Source of the DNA: Paraphysomonas bandaiensis
Taxonomy: Eukaryota > Chrysophyceae
Length of the DNA: 64,000 nt
Reading direction: 5' to 3'
Assembly (NCBI GenBank): GCA_965644295.1
Contig: CBFFRP010000425.1
Span: forward strand, 62,001 to 126,000
Position numbers and translations under genes: made by a program. The notes below the pieces were generated by a model. It saw only the letters and a list, made by a program, of their open reading frames with translations, searched no databases and had not been told where the DNA came from. Of the stretch, positions 47,950 to 60,194 are shown in pieces (within the stretch, counting starts at the first letter, position 1; the number at the start of each line of letters is the position of its first letter).

Positions 47950-48726
47950 TACAGCAATACTATTAATAATGTCTCGAGTTCTGTAATGCAAACTTTCGAT
48001 ATTAGTACGTCTGGTGGTTCACTTAAGTTGTCCAGTAATTCGTATTGCCGGTCGACTACTGTATTTCCTGTGGAATCAAGTATTGATATGCAATATGTGG
48101 CCAGAATTCGTTCTGAAAGAGGAGAATTTGAACATGTTGAAATTCAGTGTAGTTTTCTTGCTGAGCATCAATTCAATGCCCGAAGAGATCGTCAAAGATA
48201 ACACAAATTGTTGTAATCGACGAGAACCGAATAGTTTGGGTAGAGGCCAATGGGAGGTTACACTCGATTGACAGTTGAAATAACAAGAGGATAGCTAAGA
48301 ATACAGATATTGAACGTACGTTGAAAGCCAATAGCAAAGGTGTTTCGCGAAAGCCAGTGCTATATACACATAAGGGGAAGAGTTTGTTGACTTATACTCC
48401 TCTATCTGGTACCAGAATTAGTGATGTCCTTTTGTCAATTTCTTTAGAATGTTGCTCAGGAATTCTTCAATTCAACCAGGATCCCTTGGTTCAAATGCGG
48501 GGCGGCAAAGCTATTCTTATGGAGCCCTATTATTCAAGGGCGAAAAAAAGTACTGTAGTTCGATTTAGATATATCTATCACAGCTATAGATAAAGTACTA
48601 TCCAGCTGTACAGGAGCCTTTGTAACTCCGGGCTTGAACTCGAACACCGTATGTTTCAGCCCAGGACCTGGTAACTGTTAATGGTAATGGTATTAATGGC
48701 CATTGATGGTTACCAGGCCCTGCTTC
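47950..48726 (+). repeat. 777-bp direct duplication, copy 2
   Basis: Second copy. It carries the last exon from its 29th base onward without the acceptor or the upstream exons, so its 71-codon and 90-codon ORFs (47986-48201 and 48321-48593) are probably not expressed as independent proteins. The absence of differences implies a very recent event, gene conversion or an assembly artefact. Confidence 0.93.
48662..48722. repeat. 61-bp fold-back element (in duplication copy 2)
   Basis: Copy of 47880-47940 carried along by the 777-bp duplication. It ends four bases before the right end of the duplicated block, so the element marks the duplication boundary. Confidence 0.65.
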
Positions 48727-49301
48727 AGCCTATAATACGCCCACAAGTATCGACAAGAATTAGTCATGAACAAGAATGCATGTAACTATACAATGGAGAA
48801 TGGAGAAATATGGTATGCAATATGTCACCAAATACCTTCTGTGGGATGAAAATTAAAGTAGTATTCATAAAATCCTTATTCTGCATAAACATTAACTACT
48901 CAACCAGCGAATTTGGTGATTCACTATTACTCTGTTGCCGAATTGAAATGAAGGCGTTAATTTGATACTTTAGAAGCTTACTTAAAGGGTAGAATGCATT
49001 GTAGTATAGTCTGAAATGTACTAGCAACCGTAAGACATATGCATATTACGGTCTGTTGTAAATTACTTACGATGCCCCAGCGTATTGATCCATATAGATT
49101 ACGATGTAACTGTAATAGGTAAACTAATTAGCTTAGACGCATACTTCCGATTATCCGGAATATACGTGCGACATGACTACCACATACATTGTTTGTATTA
49201 CATAGACATATATTTTCTAACTCTCAAATAAACACCACCACAAAAAACAAATTGGAAATACAATGGATACGGCGGTATGAAATGCCATAACGCTCCCTTG
49301 T
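48727..49301. other. Convergent intergenic region
   Basis: AT-rich flank between the duplication and the 3' end of the PG-rich gene. No gene and no repeat seen. Confidence 0.4.
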
Positions 49302-50942
49302 CTATGCAACGTTTCCGTATTTTTCCTTCGCCAGACGAGGATATATTTTGGTCATTTTCGTTTTTGTCCACTGAGCTATGTGCGACAGCTTCACGTCGTC
49401 TGCATTAATTGTTTTTCCCCCGCCTCCGGCGACGTGTGCATCCTTATTCACTTTCCGTTTCTGTCTCCCCCTACCGAATGTCGACGTTCTCACACTAGGT
49501 AGCGGTTTCTCGGCACTGGTTGCGTTAAGAGATATCGTATGGTCATTAACTGTCTGTCGCGACCTCGGTCGAAATCTCGGGCGCAGCGTATCATATCTGT
49601 TTAAAGTTATCAGCATAGAATGGGTGAATCAATACAGCGCTCACTTCTCTCCCATCAATGGGATATCCTTCTCCGCTGTTGTCAGGAAACTGGACGATTT
49701 ATGATTTGGCATTTTAATCTATATAACAGCATCAGATGTACATACTATATAAGGTAGGCCTTGACCACCTCTATGCAACTCTTATCACAGGCTCCCCTAT
49801 ACTCTCCCGGACCTGCCCTTCCTGTCTCCGGGCGGGGCTCGGGAAGTCCAACCTGAGACTTAGACTTGAAGGAGGGTGCGAATCGCATCGGGTGCTGCTC
49901 AACTTCCGTCTTGAAAGTTATCTTAGTTCCAACGTCGGGGTTAATGAAATCCACACCGTAATTGTAACCCTCATCCCCTTTAGTGCGGGGGTCTACTTGT
50001 CTCTTGAGGTCCAGGTTAGCCCGGCTTGTTTCCCATGAAGATGCGCGGTCGAAATCATGGCTGAGTAAAAGACCCGTAGTCTTTAGATATCGTGGACTGC
50101 GGTCTTCAAACCGCTTAGCTCCACCAAATTTAACAGTACCAGAGGTAGAGGGCCGTAAGGGGGAAGTTTCCCTGAAGTAATACGAGGGCGACGGACACGG
50201 TGTCCCCTCAGGTACAACCTCTAGGCTCAACCGGCCGATTTCAATACTGTTAAACTTCAAAGCAGGCTGACTTATTCCATGTCTACCTCTGCATTACAAA
50301 AAACACCGATTATTATAAAACAGGTCAGAGTAGAATGCATACTTCTCCCACGCAGTGATATCATAGTCTCCAGGACCCATCTCAGTAGTTATTTGATTCA
50401 GAGGTTTTCTCTGGCTTCTAGAGGCAGACCATTTCCCTCCGGGTACCCTCCCCTCCTTCACCTGTTTCCACAATAATCCCTCCTCCTTGTCTACTCTACC
50501 CACACCTATTCGACCAGATGATGTGCTTTTCAATTTATCAGCGCGCTTGTAGATAGCAGCAGCGTCGTTGAAAATATATTCATATGTATTATCGGGACGC
50601 TCCTTTATATATGTTTTCATTGGACTCATAACATTCGTATCACTACATGTAACATATTCGCCTGAAGATATACACCAACACACCACATTCAGTATACACA
50701 TCAACCGCTCTGTGTGAGTTACCTGTTTTATTCTTTTTAGGAGGATCGACGATCTCATTAGTGTGATATATTTCACGTGAACGGAATCGATCTCTTCCGA
50801 ATTGAGAACTAAAGTCATAATGGTGACGAGATGGTGCATCTCCAGTGTATGCAATGGGCTTATCTTCTAATGAATCGTGCACTCGTTCAGATGTGTTCTT
50901 GTAGAAGAAACGGCCATTCATAAGGTCGAGCTTCTTAGGCAT
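49302..50942 (-). CDS. PG-rich (STPG-like) probable axonemal protein
   Basis: Five exons, 50723-50942, 50343-50661, 49769-50288, 49645-49718 and 49302-49596, give 475 residues. The protein is basic and low in predicted structure. It carries the Pro-Gly signatures of sperm-tail PG-rich proteins: EMGPGDYDITAWEK (before the exon 2-3 join) and RAGPGEYRGACD, with flanking PSPSYYFRETSPL and PRYLKTTGLL. Such proteins line doublet microtubules or their inner surface in cilia. Start MPKKLDLMNGRFFYKNTSER. The C-terminus is very basic (RPRFRPRSRQ, GRGRQKRKVNKD). The intron 3 donor (GTGGTC at 49763-49768) was chosen because it yields IEIKMPNHKSSSF in frame. A role in the flagellum is inferred from the motif and from SPAG16 nearby. 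Confidence 0.7.
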
Positions 50943-51592
50943 TGTATACGTGTCTTACAGGTGCAATATCATAACAGGCTTATGTATGTATGTATATAGT
51001 AAATAGGAGTGATGGTGCCCTGCTTCTTAAGGGCGCTGTGTATGTGTATGTATCATATGAACTGTACGTGTACCTGTGTACGTGTATAGATACAGAGGGG
51101 CATGAAGGGTACACGTCCACCCCTATATGCTGTACGTTACAATATACCCCTCTATACACTACTGTATACCCTCTGTATAAGGGTATAACTGCTGATATAA
51201 GATGTGTAGTACACCTATCGGCAGTCAGCAAAACTCCTCTCTATTACTGAGATACAACTACGGCTGGAATACTGATAGTTATTGCCTCAATAATAGAGGC
51301 ATCTTTGAACAAAAATATACAAGGATGCCGATAGATGTACAGCTAGCTCTATGTGTGTATGTGTGTGTATGTATGTGTATGTATGTATAGGGATGCGTGT
51401 ATATAACTGTTAATATAACATCAGAGTGAAGTTGGTTTAGTTATACTCTCAGACACACCATCGGCACTTAATTGACAATTCCACCATAAGAGAGAGATGG
51501 ACATGATCATGCGTCATGTTATGAGCGTGTTTTACATGCGTTATATTGGCATATGTATATCTGTGTGCGAGTAGTGGCATCCTGATCGTATT
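50943..51592. promoter_or_regulatory. Divergent intergenic region
   Basis: 650 bp between divergent starts. Contains GTATGTATGTATATAG (50983 onward), GTACGTGTACCTGTGTACGTG (about 51063-51083), GTATACCCTCTGTATAAGGG (51170) and TGTGTATGTGTGTGTATG (51352-51390). It also holds copy 1 of the shared element at 51278-51333. Confidence 0.45.
51278..51333 (+). promoter_or_regulatory. Shared upstream element, copy 1 (possible ncRNA or promoter element)
   Basis: About 52 bp matching 60138-60194 at roughly 85% by eye. Conserved blocks are TTAGAGGCATCT (one base differs), GAACAAAAATA and ATGCC. The block can fold: GCCTC pairs with GAGGC, and GGCATC with GATGCC. It lies about 315 bp upstream of the SAM-domain gene start. 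It could be an RNA gene, a promoter element or a fragment of a small repeat. Confidence 0.45.
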
Positions 51593-54500
51593 ATGCCCAC
51601 TAGAAAACAAAAGAAGAAGAATAAGAAGAAGAATTTATCCACGGACACATCTAAACAAGATATCTATGACATAGACGTGATAGATGAAGACGAAGAGCTC
51701 ACCAACAATAGAATTTCTAATGGAAATGATGTAAATCGTGAAGAGTCTGCTCCATCTATGGAGGAGGCAGATGATGTTCCAGTTCATGTTGAAAGTAGAT
51801 CGTCTAAATCTGGTCGTGAAGAGTCTGCTCCATCTGTGGAAGAGGCAGACGATGTTCCAGTTCATGTTGAAAGTAGATCGTCTAAATCTGGTCGTGAAGA
51901 GTCTGCTCCATCTGTGGAGGAGGCAGATGATGTTCCAGTTCATGTTGAAAGTAAATCGTCTAAAGCATCTCGTGGTCAGAAATCTGGTCGTGAAGAGTCT
52001 GCTCCATCTGTGGAGGAGGCAGATGATGTTCCAGTTCATGTTGAAAGTAAATCGTCTAAAGCATCTCGTGGTCAGAGATCTGGTCGTGAAGAGTCTGCTC
52101 CATCTGTGGAGGAGGCAGATGATGTTCCAGTTCATGTTGAAAGTAAATCGTCTAAAGCATCTCGTGGTCAGAGATCTGGTCGTGAAGAGTCTGCTCCATC
52201 TGTGGAGGAGGCAGATGATGTTCCAGTTCATGTTGAAAGTAAATCGTCTAAAGCATCTCGTGGTCAGAGATCTGGTCGTGAAGAGTCTGCTCCATCTGTG
52301 GAGGAGGCAGATGATGTTCCAGCTCATGGAGGCGGTGGATTGACCGAATCTGGTGTTCAGCAAAGTGCTATGGGTGATGAATCTATGCCGTCTGAAGATA
52401 CTAAAGACGGTGGCTTGTCTAATGGCTATACTGGTACTGACGATGGCGGTGGTGCTATCGAAGAGAAATATTCGGACATTGTCGGAAATAAGTCTACTCG
52501 TAGTAGTAGTGACACTGTAGATGGTACGAAGGAAACAGCTGTGGATAATAGAGTGTTTGTGGACTGGATAGGTGACATGGTTGGACGGCCAGTGCTGAAA
52601 GCAGCCGAAGTGGTGATATGTGAGATGATGCTTCTACATTCACGTAGTGAGGGCGGTTTGTGGCGGTGGGTGATGTCTCAGATAGACCGTTTCGATGAGA
52701 TCAGTAGCTCACATTCGGAAGATAAATCGGATGCATCCAAAGCGGTCATGGTGGACATCAACACTGTATTAGATATTTGGGAAATGGAGACAGGTGTGCC
52801 CCTTTCCTCAAGCGCAATATGTGCTCTGCATGTGCGTTGTGGTTCCCTTATGGTGAGTGCTCTGCGAGAGGTATCTGCCTTAAGTCATCCCCCACCTCCG
52901 GGGGAGATGACTCCTGCCGCTCTTCCCAGCGAACGTCCTGCCCTTCTCAAAAAGATTCTTGGCAGGTTCTGTGCAAAGAAAATTCAAGAACATTTGACTA
53001 GCTCTGGACAGGATGCGGTTCTTGATAAGCGCCTCTTATGGGGCCTTGTTGAAGAACAGGAATCTTTACTATCTCTCTGGTTGGTACAAATGTCTCGTAT
53101 CAGTCCCTACATTGCTGATTTGGGCGCTGATGCCAGCCTCCCGATTGACCAAGAGCTATTGAAAGGACTTGCTATGCGATTGGGTATGCCAGCTCTGAGC
53201 AAGGAGCTCTTACTGGCATTCTCAAATTGGGCTCTTCGTGGTGTAGGAACAGAGATTCGGTTTAACTCTGATGGCACTGAGAGACCTCCCTTAGTACAAC
53301 TACAGTTGGCTTGCGCGGCGAGATGCAAAGAAGGTGAAGTGAAGACAGTACAAGAACAAATGAATATGCTGGTGTGTCCATACTCAGGACATAATGCCGA
53401 TGGAATTCCATCACGGTCTCTGCTCTCACTTTTTTCGAGTGATTCTACTGGTGCTATGGCGGATGTGCCACTCCATATCTTGTGCAAACATTTGAGACAG
53501 GAGAAAAGCGACCTCACAGACAGATTTATAGGCACTTGCATTATGATGTGGACGGGACTGCAGTGGGATGTGGAGGATGGTGAAGGTGAGCTGAAAAAGG
53601 GGATAAACCTCTTGCGGTGTGGAATGGCGTCTACTAATGCGTCGGACTCGTCTATTCTCGTACAACGGAACACAGTAATGCAATTCTTATTTCCCTTCGG
53701 CGTCTCAATACGCGGTGTATCCGTACTTGGCAAAGGGTACTACAGTAGAAAACTCCAGCCTATCGATTCGACGGAGAAGCTGCACTCATTTCTTGCGAAT
53801 AAATTCTTCATGAAATTTCGCAAGACGTATTGCAGTGGCGAGGATGGTCGTAAACGAAAGATACCATCAGATGTGCGTATATACGCGTCTGACAGTGCGG
53901 GGGGGAGGGGGGAGGAGATTTTACCTTCCAAGAAGACTATTGTTGCAGACGTATGCGGCGAGGACGACATAATTTTTATAGAGTCTGCATATGTGTCCGA
54001 TTTTCATGGAAAACACTTGTCTACTATGGAGCCTGAAACAGAACATCCACCTAGTACAGGTGTTAAGAAAATTGCTGACACGCTTACCAAACCATCAGTG
54101 GTGACGATCAAACCTGCCAAACGCTTTGACAGAGAGTATGACACTGCCCACATGTGGAGTGTACCAATTGTTTGTCGATATCTCCGTGAAGTTGTTGAGT
54201 TATCGCAGTATGAAGAGAATTTCCTGCGGTATGAGATCAACGGATACGCTTTCTTGTGTTTGGATGAGCCGTCAGTGGTTAAATGCTGCGGAACTAAGAA
54301 CACGATCCATGCTGCAAAGATAGCACTACATGCCGGGAACCTCAGAACTTGCGTGTTGAGGACAGCTCTGGACTTCCTTCCGTCATCACTGGAGGAATGG
54401 CATCCAGTCCATGTCGCCGCCGTTGTGGACAGTGACTTTCATGCACCTGAGGCTGCCATTCAGATACTTCGCCATCAAATGGGTGGGGAGAAGATTGTGT

Positions 54501-57500
54501 CTCTAGGCCTCGAAAACATTCCTGGGGCTGTTCAAAAGTTTAAGTGTCGGTCAAGTGAAATTAAGCGATGTACTGATGGGTTACTTGAACTTCTTTCGAC
54601 ATACCATAAGATGATTAAGGTTAAATCAAAAGAGCAAATTACTGAGCATGTTGTACCTCCAGGGAAAAAGAGTTCCAATGCCAAAAAAGAAACCGCGATG
54701 GCGAGGAGAAAGAAAAAGATTGAAAATGAGATGAAGCAACGGCGAATTGAGGCGAAGGATACCCCACCTTACGGGATTATTGAGGCCAAAGCAGGACAAT
54801 CTATGGAAAGCAAAGATGTAATGCAGCCGACTGTACGCGGAACAGATGAAGAATCGATAGAACATAACAGTAGTGAATGCACGGAAGAAAACGGCGGGGA
54901 CGAAGGCGAATCACACGTGAGTTCTGAGGCGAGTACTGCGTTGACCTCTCCTATGCTGGCAAGAGATACGAGTGACAATTTTGTCGATGAGAAAGACCCT
55001 GAAAATGAATGTTTTGGTCATTGTCTTGCCACTCCAGAGAGTGTATTAGCGGCAAACACTGAAGGTGTCAAGAAATCCTTTGAGAATACTATTCATAAAC
55101 AACCGATAGAAAAGACACAACAACCCTCTGAAACCCGAGAAATGGATCGTCAATCTCGTCCTAGAGGGAAGAAGGTTAATAAATCACGTCCAACTGCACG
55201 AAATGAATCGACGACGACAAATTCTGAACAGCATGATCTTATTCTTGAGCAGATCAAGGCACTTCAGAATGTTGTCGAAACGCATTCATCTGTGGTTAAT
55301 ACGTTGAGGAAAGAGAATGAGAAGCTTCGCAAGGAAAAGCGCCGTGCTGAACTAAAGGCGAGACATCAGCAGGAAAATAAAACTAACGAGAATAATATTA
55401 GAGAATTGATAGAACAGAGAGATACCGCCGTGAGAACACTCGCAACAGTAGCTCAACATTATGTGGAAAATGTCAATGGTGACAGCGCTATTGTAGATGA
55501 TACTGTTGAAGGGAGTCCCAATGGAGAGAGTGTAATAGTATCACAACCAGACTATGCTGTTCCTGTTCCTATGCGCAATAACCATGAAGAGCCTTCGGTT
55601 ACTCGGACTTCTGGTTTACATGACTCCCTTTCGGAAAAATCAGTTACAGGAAGGAACACAAGGCGTAATATTGCGGAAGAAATAAATGTCCCACACGCAG
55701 ACCATTCTGCACCTGAGACTAGGCGCAATGACCACGAGAAGTTATCTATCAGTCATACATATAAAACACAGCACTCGCCCGTGGCTAATTCAGTTTCTGA
55801 AGGAACTATGCGCCGCACAGAAGGCAACGAGGCGGTATCGCAACTAGACTATGCTGTTCCTGAGTCTAAGCATCGTGATGTCGCACAGTTTATTAGTGGT
55901 ACTTCTTCTCGAACTTCTAACATGCATCGTTCTCCTATGTTAAAGTTAGTGGATTCCACCAAGGATCAGAGCATCACTGAGTTGATATTGGATGATTGTA
56001 CTGCTGAGTGTAGCTTATGGCAGAAAATTTTAGAGGTGTATCGATACGAGAAAGAGCCGCTGGATATTGGAAAATTCGAAGATGGCGGCGCCGTGTTTAG
56101 ACGTATTGCCATAGCATGGATGAGGCTTGGGAAAATAATGTTCGATGATGCCACTGGGCTCAGTGCAGGTGGTTATGGGCATAGTATAGCTTATGTACAA
56201 TATTTACTGATACTATGTACAGATTTGTCCTCAGCTGTTGAACCTGAAGTTATGGCAGGGGTGCTTCGCACCATTCACTCGAGTGTTGATAAGATAAGGG
56301 GAAATGCATCGCGTACAGTTCACAGCAGTCTTCCTGTATTTGCCCTTTATGCTGGACTTGTCTTCACACTGGTATTGGCGCATAAAATTCTTAGAAAGTT
56401 TTCATCGAGAAACGATCACGTCAACTTGACGGTACGCTATGCGTGCACTATATTACTTATGAATAAACTTGAAATCTCTACAGCAACTTCTGCGCAGCCT
56501 CCGCAGTGGTGATGCTTTTCCCATGTCAGAAGTATCTCGAGAAGATTTAAAGCTTTTTCTTGAGGAATGTTTTCTTATGGACTGTGAGAAGTGGCACCTA
56601 GTAAGTATACACGTGATATTTTATTTACACTCTAAATATATTGTGTAAGGTTAATTCCATTTGCTTGAAGTTTGAAGCCGACAGAAATGGCTATCTCAGC
56701 TTGTCCAGGGTTATCAGTTCCTTTGAGAATCTTAATTGTCTTCATATCCCACTGAAAAGTCATAGAGATGGTCAATTGGGAGTCGTGTTTGTTGTTTGTG
56801 TTGCAACAGCACAGATATTGTCATTCAAAATGCGCTTCAGTGATATCGTAAAGAAAATTATTGTTGATTATAGAAAAGTATGCCCGTCGTTTTCCGCTTA
56901 CCTAGTCGACAGTCGAAATGAAGAATACTTCAAATCTTGTACTTGCGATGCCAAGTACGCCTCAGAGTCCGCTATTATCGCCGATTTTCTGTACGTGATG
57001 TTGTGCAATTATTTCGGTTATGATGCAGACAGTTTTTCTGGAATTGGTCTGGGAACTTCCACATTTTCAAAGAAACCGGTTGCGAAGAATAATTACTTTG
57101 ACGAGGAGATCTCTGTGAATAAAACAACTGTTAGCACTCCACTCACGTCCAACCCACCATATGTATCATTCATTGTATCTAACATTAGGCCTGTATGCAG
57201 TGCAGTGGCTAGAGCATTTTTTCTATACGACTACACTTCTGAGAGACGGCGGCAATGTGTATTTGATAGTCTTCTCACTCTTATTGTTACGTTTGTCGAC
57301 TTTTGGTCGAAAAGCCTGCTTGATTGTACAGATTCATCTCGCGAGATGTCAAGAAAGTTTAACCGAATTCTCTCTGATCTAGACGAAAGACTATGTACTC
57401 TGATAGGGACAGAGAATGCATCCAGTATTAGAGAAAGGTCTCACGACTTAAACGCAAAAGGAATGGAAAATTTGGTGTCCGAACTAATTGGAATTCCTCT

Positions 57501-58302
57501 TCCTGAAGGTCATTGTGGAGGCTCCTTGCTATCTTCTGTTGTGGAAGTATCATCTTTGTTTCCGAGCCGTGGCCTTATACAGACTACCATGTCTGATCGA
57601 GGTGCCACCATAGGCAGTGGTAATCATGCGCAGTGGTTGAGTGGTGACCAATCGTTCCCGCAGCCTCAAAGGCTTGACACTCGGTCTTCGCAACGAATGG
57701 CGAGAACTAGCTCCGTAGCTCCGACCGCACCTTCTTCGCCCTCTAAAAACGCCCGTCCTCATCCAGGAGCATTGGTGGACAGGACTTCTCAGCTGCTACA
57801 TTCCCATAGGTTGGAGCAAGTGTCTCTCTATCTTCATGCACTGAACGAAAAGTCCCGCATCCGCAAGACCATTCTCAAAGCATTGCTGGCGCTAATGCGA
57901 GAGTGCAAATCTTACGTACGTCGCAGAGACAAAGGTGGCGATGGAGAATCTTTGAGGGGCAGAACCTTTATGAATTTTCATTCTCGCCGTGAGGAGATTC
58001 TCGCAGATGTGCGTGTTCAGCAGAGAGTACTTTTGGACGACATGCAGAGGCAGTCGGGAACGCAAATGGAATTGGTAATCTAGTATCTTGTTTTGCTTCA
58101 ATTGATTTCATCATGAATTACATCGTAGGTCGTCAATCACGTCAAAAAGTTGTCAGCTGCGTTAAAGGCCAGCGAAGTAAGCGACCCCGATGGGTCTCTA
58201 TCAAAAGCAATTCATGAGACTGAAGAAATGGAGAACAGTATTTTACAATCAAACGATGATGCTCTTCTGCTTATTGATAGCATCAAACGATTGATGCAGT
58301 AG
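51593..58302 (+). CDS. 2,184-residue SAM-domain protein with N-terminal acidic repeats
   Basis: Four exons, 51593-56431, 56484-56600, 56650-58074 and 58129-58302; every join is phase 0 and introns are 49-54 nt. The start ATG at 51593 is followed by a Lys-rich patch (RKQKKKNKKKN). Residues about 45-250 are tandem acidic/Ser repeats. A large all-alpha region of unknown family follows (about 310-700). A SAM domain lies at about 852-918 (MWSVPIVCRYLREVVELSQY, then NGYAFLCLDEPSVVKCCGTK), a protein-protein interaction module. Next come a Lys/Arg/Glu-rich segment (about 1030-1050) and coiled coils (about 1210-1290, KENEKLRKEKRRAELKA). A hydrophobic stretch sits at about 1580-1597 (FALYAGLVFTLVLAHKI) and an EF-hand-like loop at about 1660-1672 (FEADRNGYLSLSR). 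A Ser/Pro-rich linker and basic helices end the protein (SLYLHALNEKSRIRKTILKA). No overall homologue recognised; a scaffold role is inferred. Confidence 0.82.
51733..52330 (+). repeat. Coding minisatellite, 78- and 96-bp units
   Basis: Seven repeats of EESAPSVEEADDVPVH followed by VES(R/K)SSK. Early units are 26 residues (78 bp). Later units are 32 residues (96 bp) because of an ASRGQ(R/K) insertion before SGR. All unit lengths are multiples of three, so copy number can vary without a frameshift. Near-identical DNA suggests recent expansion. A 242-codon antisense ORF here is a by-product. Confidence 0.92.
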
Positions 58303-59582
58303 CACCAAGTTATTTTTGTTTTCTGTAAATACATACTTGTTTCAGACTAAGTGCAATACTAATTGCTCGTAGAAATAATAAACTATTGGTAGTATGAATG
58401 CTTAAATATTTGTGGTACCTCTTCCTAAGTTATATTGTCACCGGCTAACAGTAATATAGTTGAACGTATTGCGTATTGCAGATACTGTACAAGATAGTAC
58501 TATAGATACATAGGTATACGTCAGGGTTAGGGAACAATATATTGCAATTTTATTGTTAGTTTTGGTTGTGTCAATGCCATTACAGCTTAATAGTACAATG
58601 CTTACTTGAACTGTGGATCTGTAGCGGATTACTATATCTTTCCAGCAGCAAGTATGATATCCTTAGGATTGTACGCTACAGAATACAGAACATCACGAAA
58701 CTGCACTCCTTCAACGCTATCAATCAGATGATGTGAATTATTAATATATCAATTCTTATTTAAGAGTAGATATGTACTGCGCATGACTCAAACTGAAACT
58801 GGAATATTAAATTGTTTTACTGTCCGGAAAATATACACAGGTAGTTCTTCTTTCTTCTTTTATATTCTTGTGACTGTGATTATAAGTGGACATCGCTTTT
58901 CTGTTGAAGAAAAGAAGAAGATCACAGAAGATGTTCCTACATTTGAAATATGCAGTGACCTTTTTCCGTGATAAATATAAGAACTGCTATGTTTAGACAT
59001 GAAAACGCAAGCAAGTAAGGGGTGAATACTTCAAGAAGGCAAGAGGCAGGCCATAATCATAGGACAACTTAGGATTTTTCAAGTTTGAAGCTCACAATTA
59101 CTCCAAGACTCCCCCTGAATTGAAAGCCACTTTTAAATCATGCTGCCAAGAGACGAAGACCCTCAGAAAGCAGACACACAGAAATGGGAAGGGTATGGGG
59201 GACGCTTATGCTTAAGCTCTCCGTAATGTGTTTTTATGAATCTACCATTTCTTGCCTTTCTGACAACACACTCCGCTCTCCAGAAACGGTGGATCATTTG
59301 GCGTTTGTATCCTGTGATTGTCATCCCAGTCAGGTTGCAGTTCTGATGCAGCCACACTTCATTCAACTGTATTGGGTAGAACTCCATCACTTGCTTGTCT
59401 TACCATGTCTGAACATCGCAGTTATTCTTTTCATCTTCTGCAATCTTCTTCTTTTCTTCAGCAGGAAAGCAATGTCCACTATAATCTCTTTACCTTCCCA
59501 GAGATCTCCTTGCAACACCGCGGTGTCCACTCCTGTCCACGCATCATACATACATACAGCAGTGTAGTGTGTTAAGATTCTA

Positions 59583-59980
59583 GTGCTGTTTGATGCACCC
59601 ACCAATCGTGCAGGATATACCACTAATTTCAACTGCATGGATGTGTTTTCGTTTCCCGGTATTCAGAAGGATACGAGATGTCTATGGGTCGATGATTCCA
59701 GAGTGTCGATATTTCCTGGGGCGAGTGGAGTAGTTGGTGTGTCTGATGTAATTACACTGCGAGCGAATAAGATTCGAGCTAAATGTAAAGTCCTGAACAA
59801 TGGTCCTGCTTGCAGTACTTGGCAATTTAGTTCATTGGCCTCTATCAGAGTACATGCTCCGCAAACGCCTATTGTTCCCGCTCTATCGATTATATCACCT
59901 TCTCAGATTGGACCATGTGACTCACTACCTATAGATATTTCTGGATCCAAGGGATCAGGGGGGCGCCCCTGTGTATGCTC
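59583..59980 (+). pseudogene. Orphan REJ-domain fragment (polycystin/egg-jelly-receptor type)
   Basis: One open segment of about 130 codons reads like the start of a protist REJ module: LFDAPTNRAGYTTNFNCMDV, TRCLWVDDSRVSIFPG, VSDVITLRANKIRAKC, and SPSQIGPCDSLPIDISGSKG with SGGRP. In REJ-containing polycystin-1-like receptors the IGPCD-L-x-x-D-x-S-x-S-x-G-GGRP string opens the domain. Upstream there is a stop at 59565-59567 and no ATG. Downstream the frame runs into GTATAC low-complexity sequence. It has no transmembrane or PLAT region nearby. It could also be an isolated exon of an unfinished gene model, but no convincing neighbours were found. Confidence 0.6.
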
Positions 59981-60137
59981 TGATCAGTGTACAGAGTATA
60001 CCTGCAGCAGCTGTATACATGTATGGTATATCAGTGCTGTATGCAGTGCTGTATGTATGCATCTTATTTTTTCGGAAATACATTGAAGCAAATATACTCT
60101 ACAGTACGTACATATAACTACGTATGTAATACACATA

Positions 60138-60194
60138 ATTGTTGTCTCAATATTAGAGGCATCTCTGAACAAAAATACACAAAGAATGCCTATA
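60138..60194 (+). promoter_or_regulatory. Shared upstream element, copy 2
   Basis: Partner of 51278-51333. It contains CTCAATATTAGAGGCATCTC, GAACAAAAATACAC and GAATGCC. It lies about 385 bp upstream of the transporter start, a position similar to copy 1 relative to its gene. The differences fall mostly in the loops of the possible hairpins. Confidence 0.45.

Noticed and set aside
48321-48593. Second copy of the 90-codon ORF as evidence of a two-gene family
   Set aside because: It is part of the 777-bp duplication, so the repetition says nothing about coding status; the ORF itself has no recognised domain.
51635-52363. 242-codon reverse ORF and 201-codon alternative-frame forward ORF opposite the SAM-domain gene
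   Set aside because: Shadow frames of the 78/96-bp coding minisatellite; a period that is a multiple of three keeps alternative frames open too.
59163-59390. 75-codon reverse ORF with a segment (LNEVWLHQN, then ITGYKR) reminiscent of LINE endonucleases
   Set aside because: Too short, no catalytic Asn/His motifs and no reverse transcriptase nearby; the resemblance is only suggestive.
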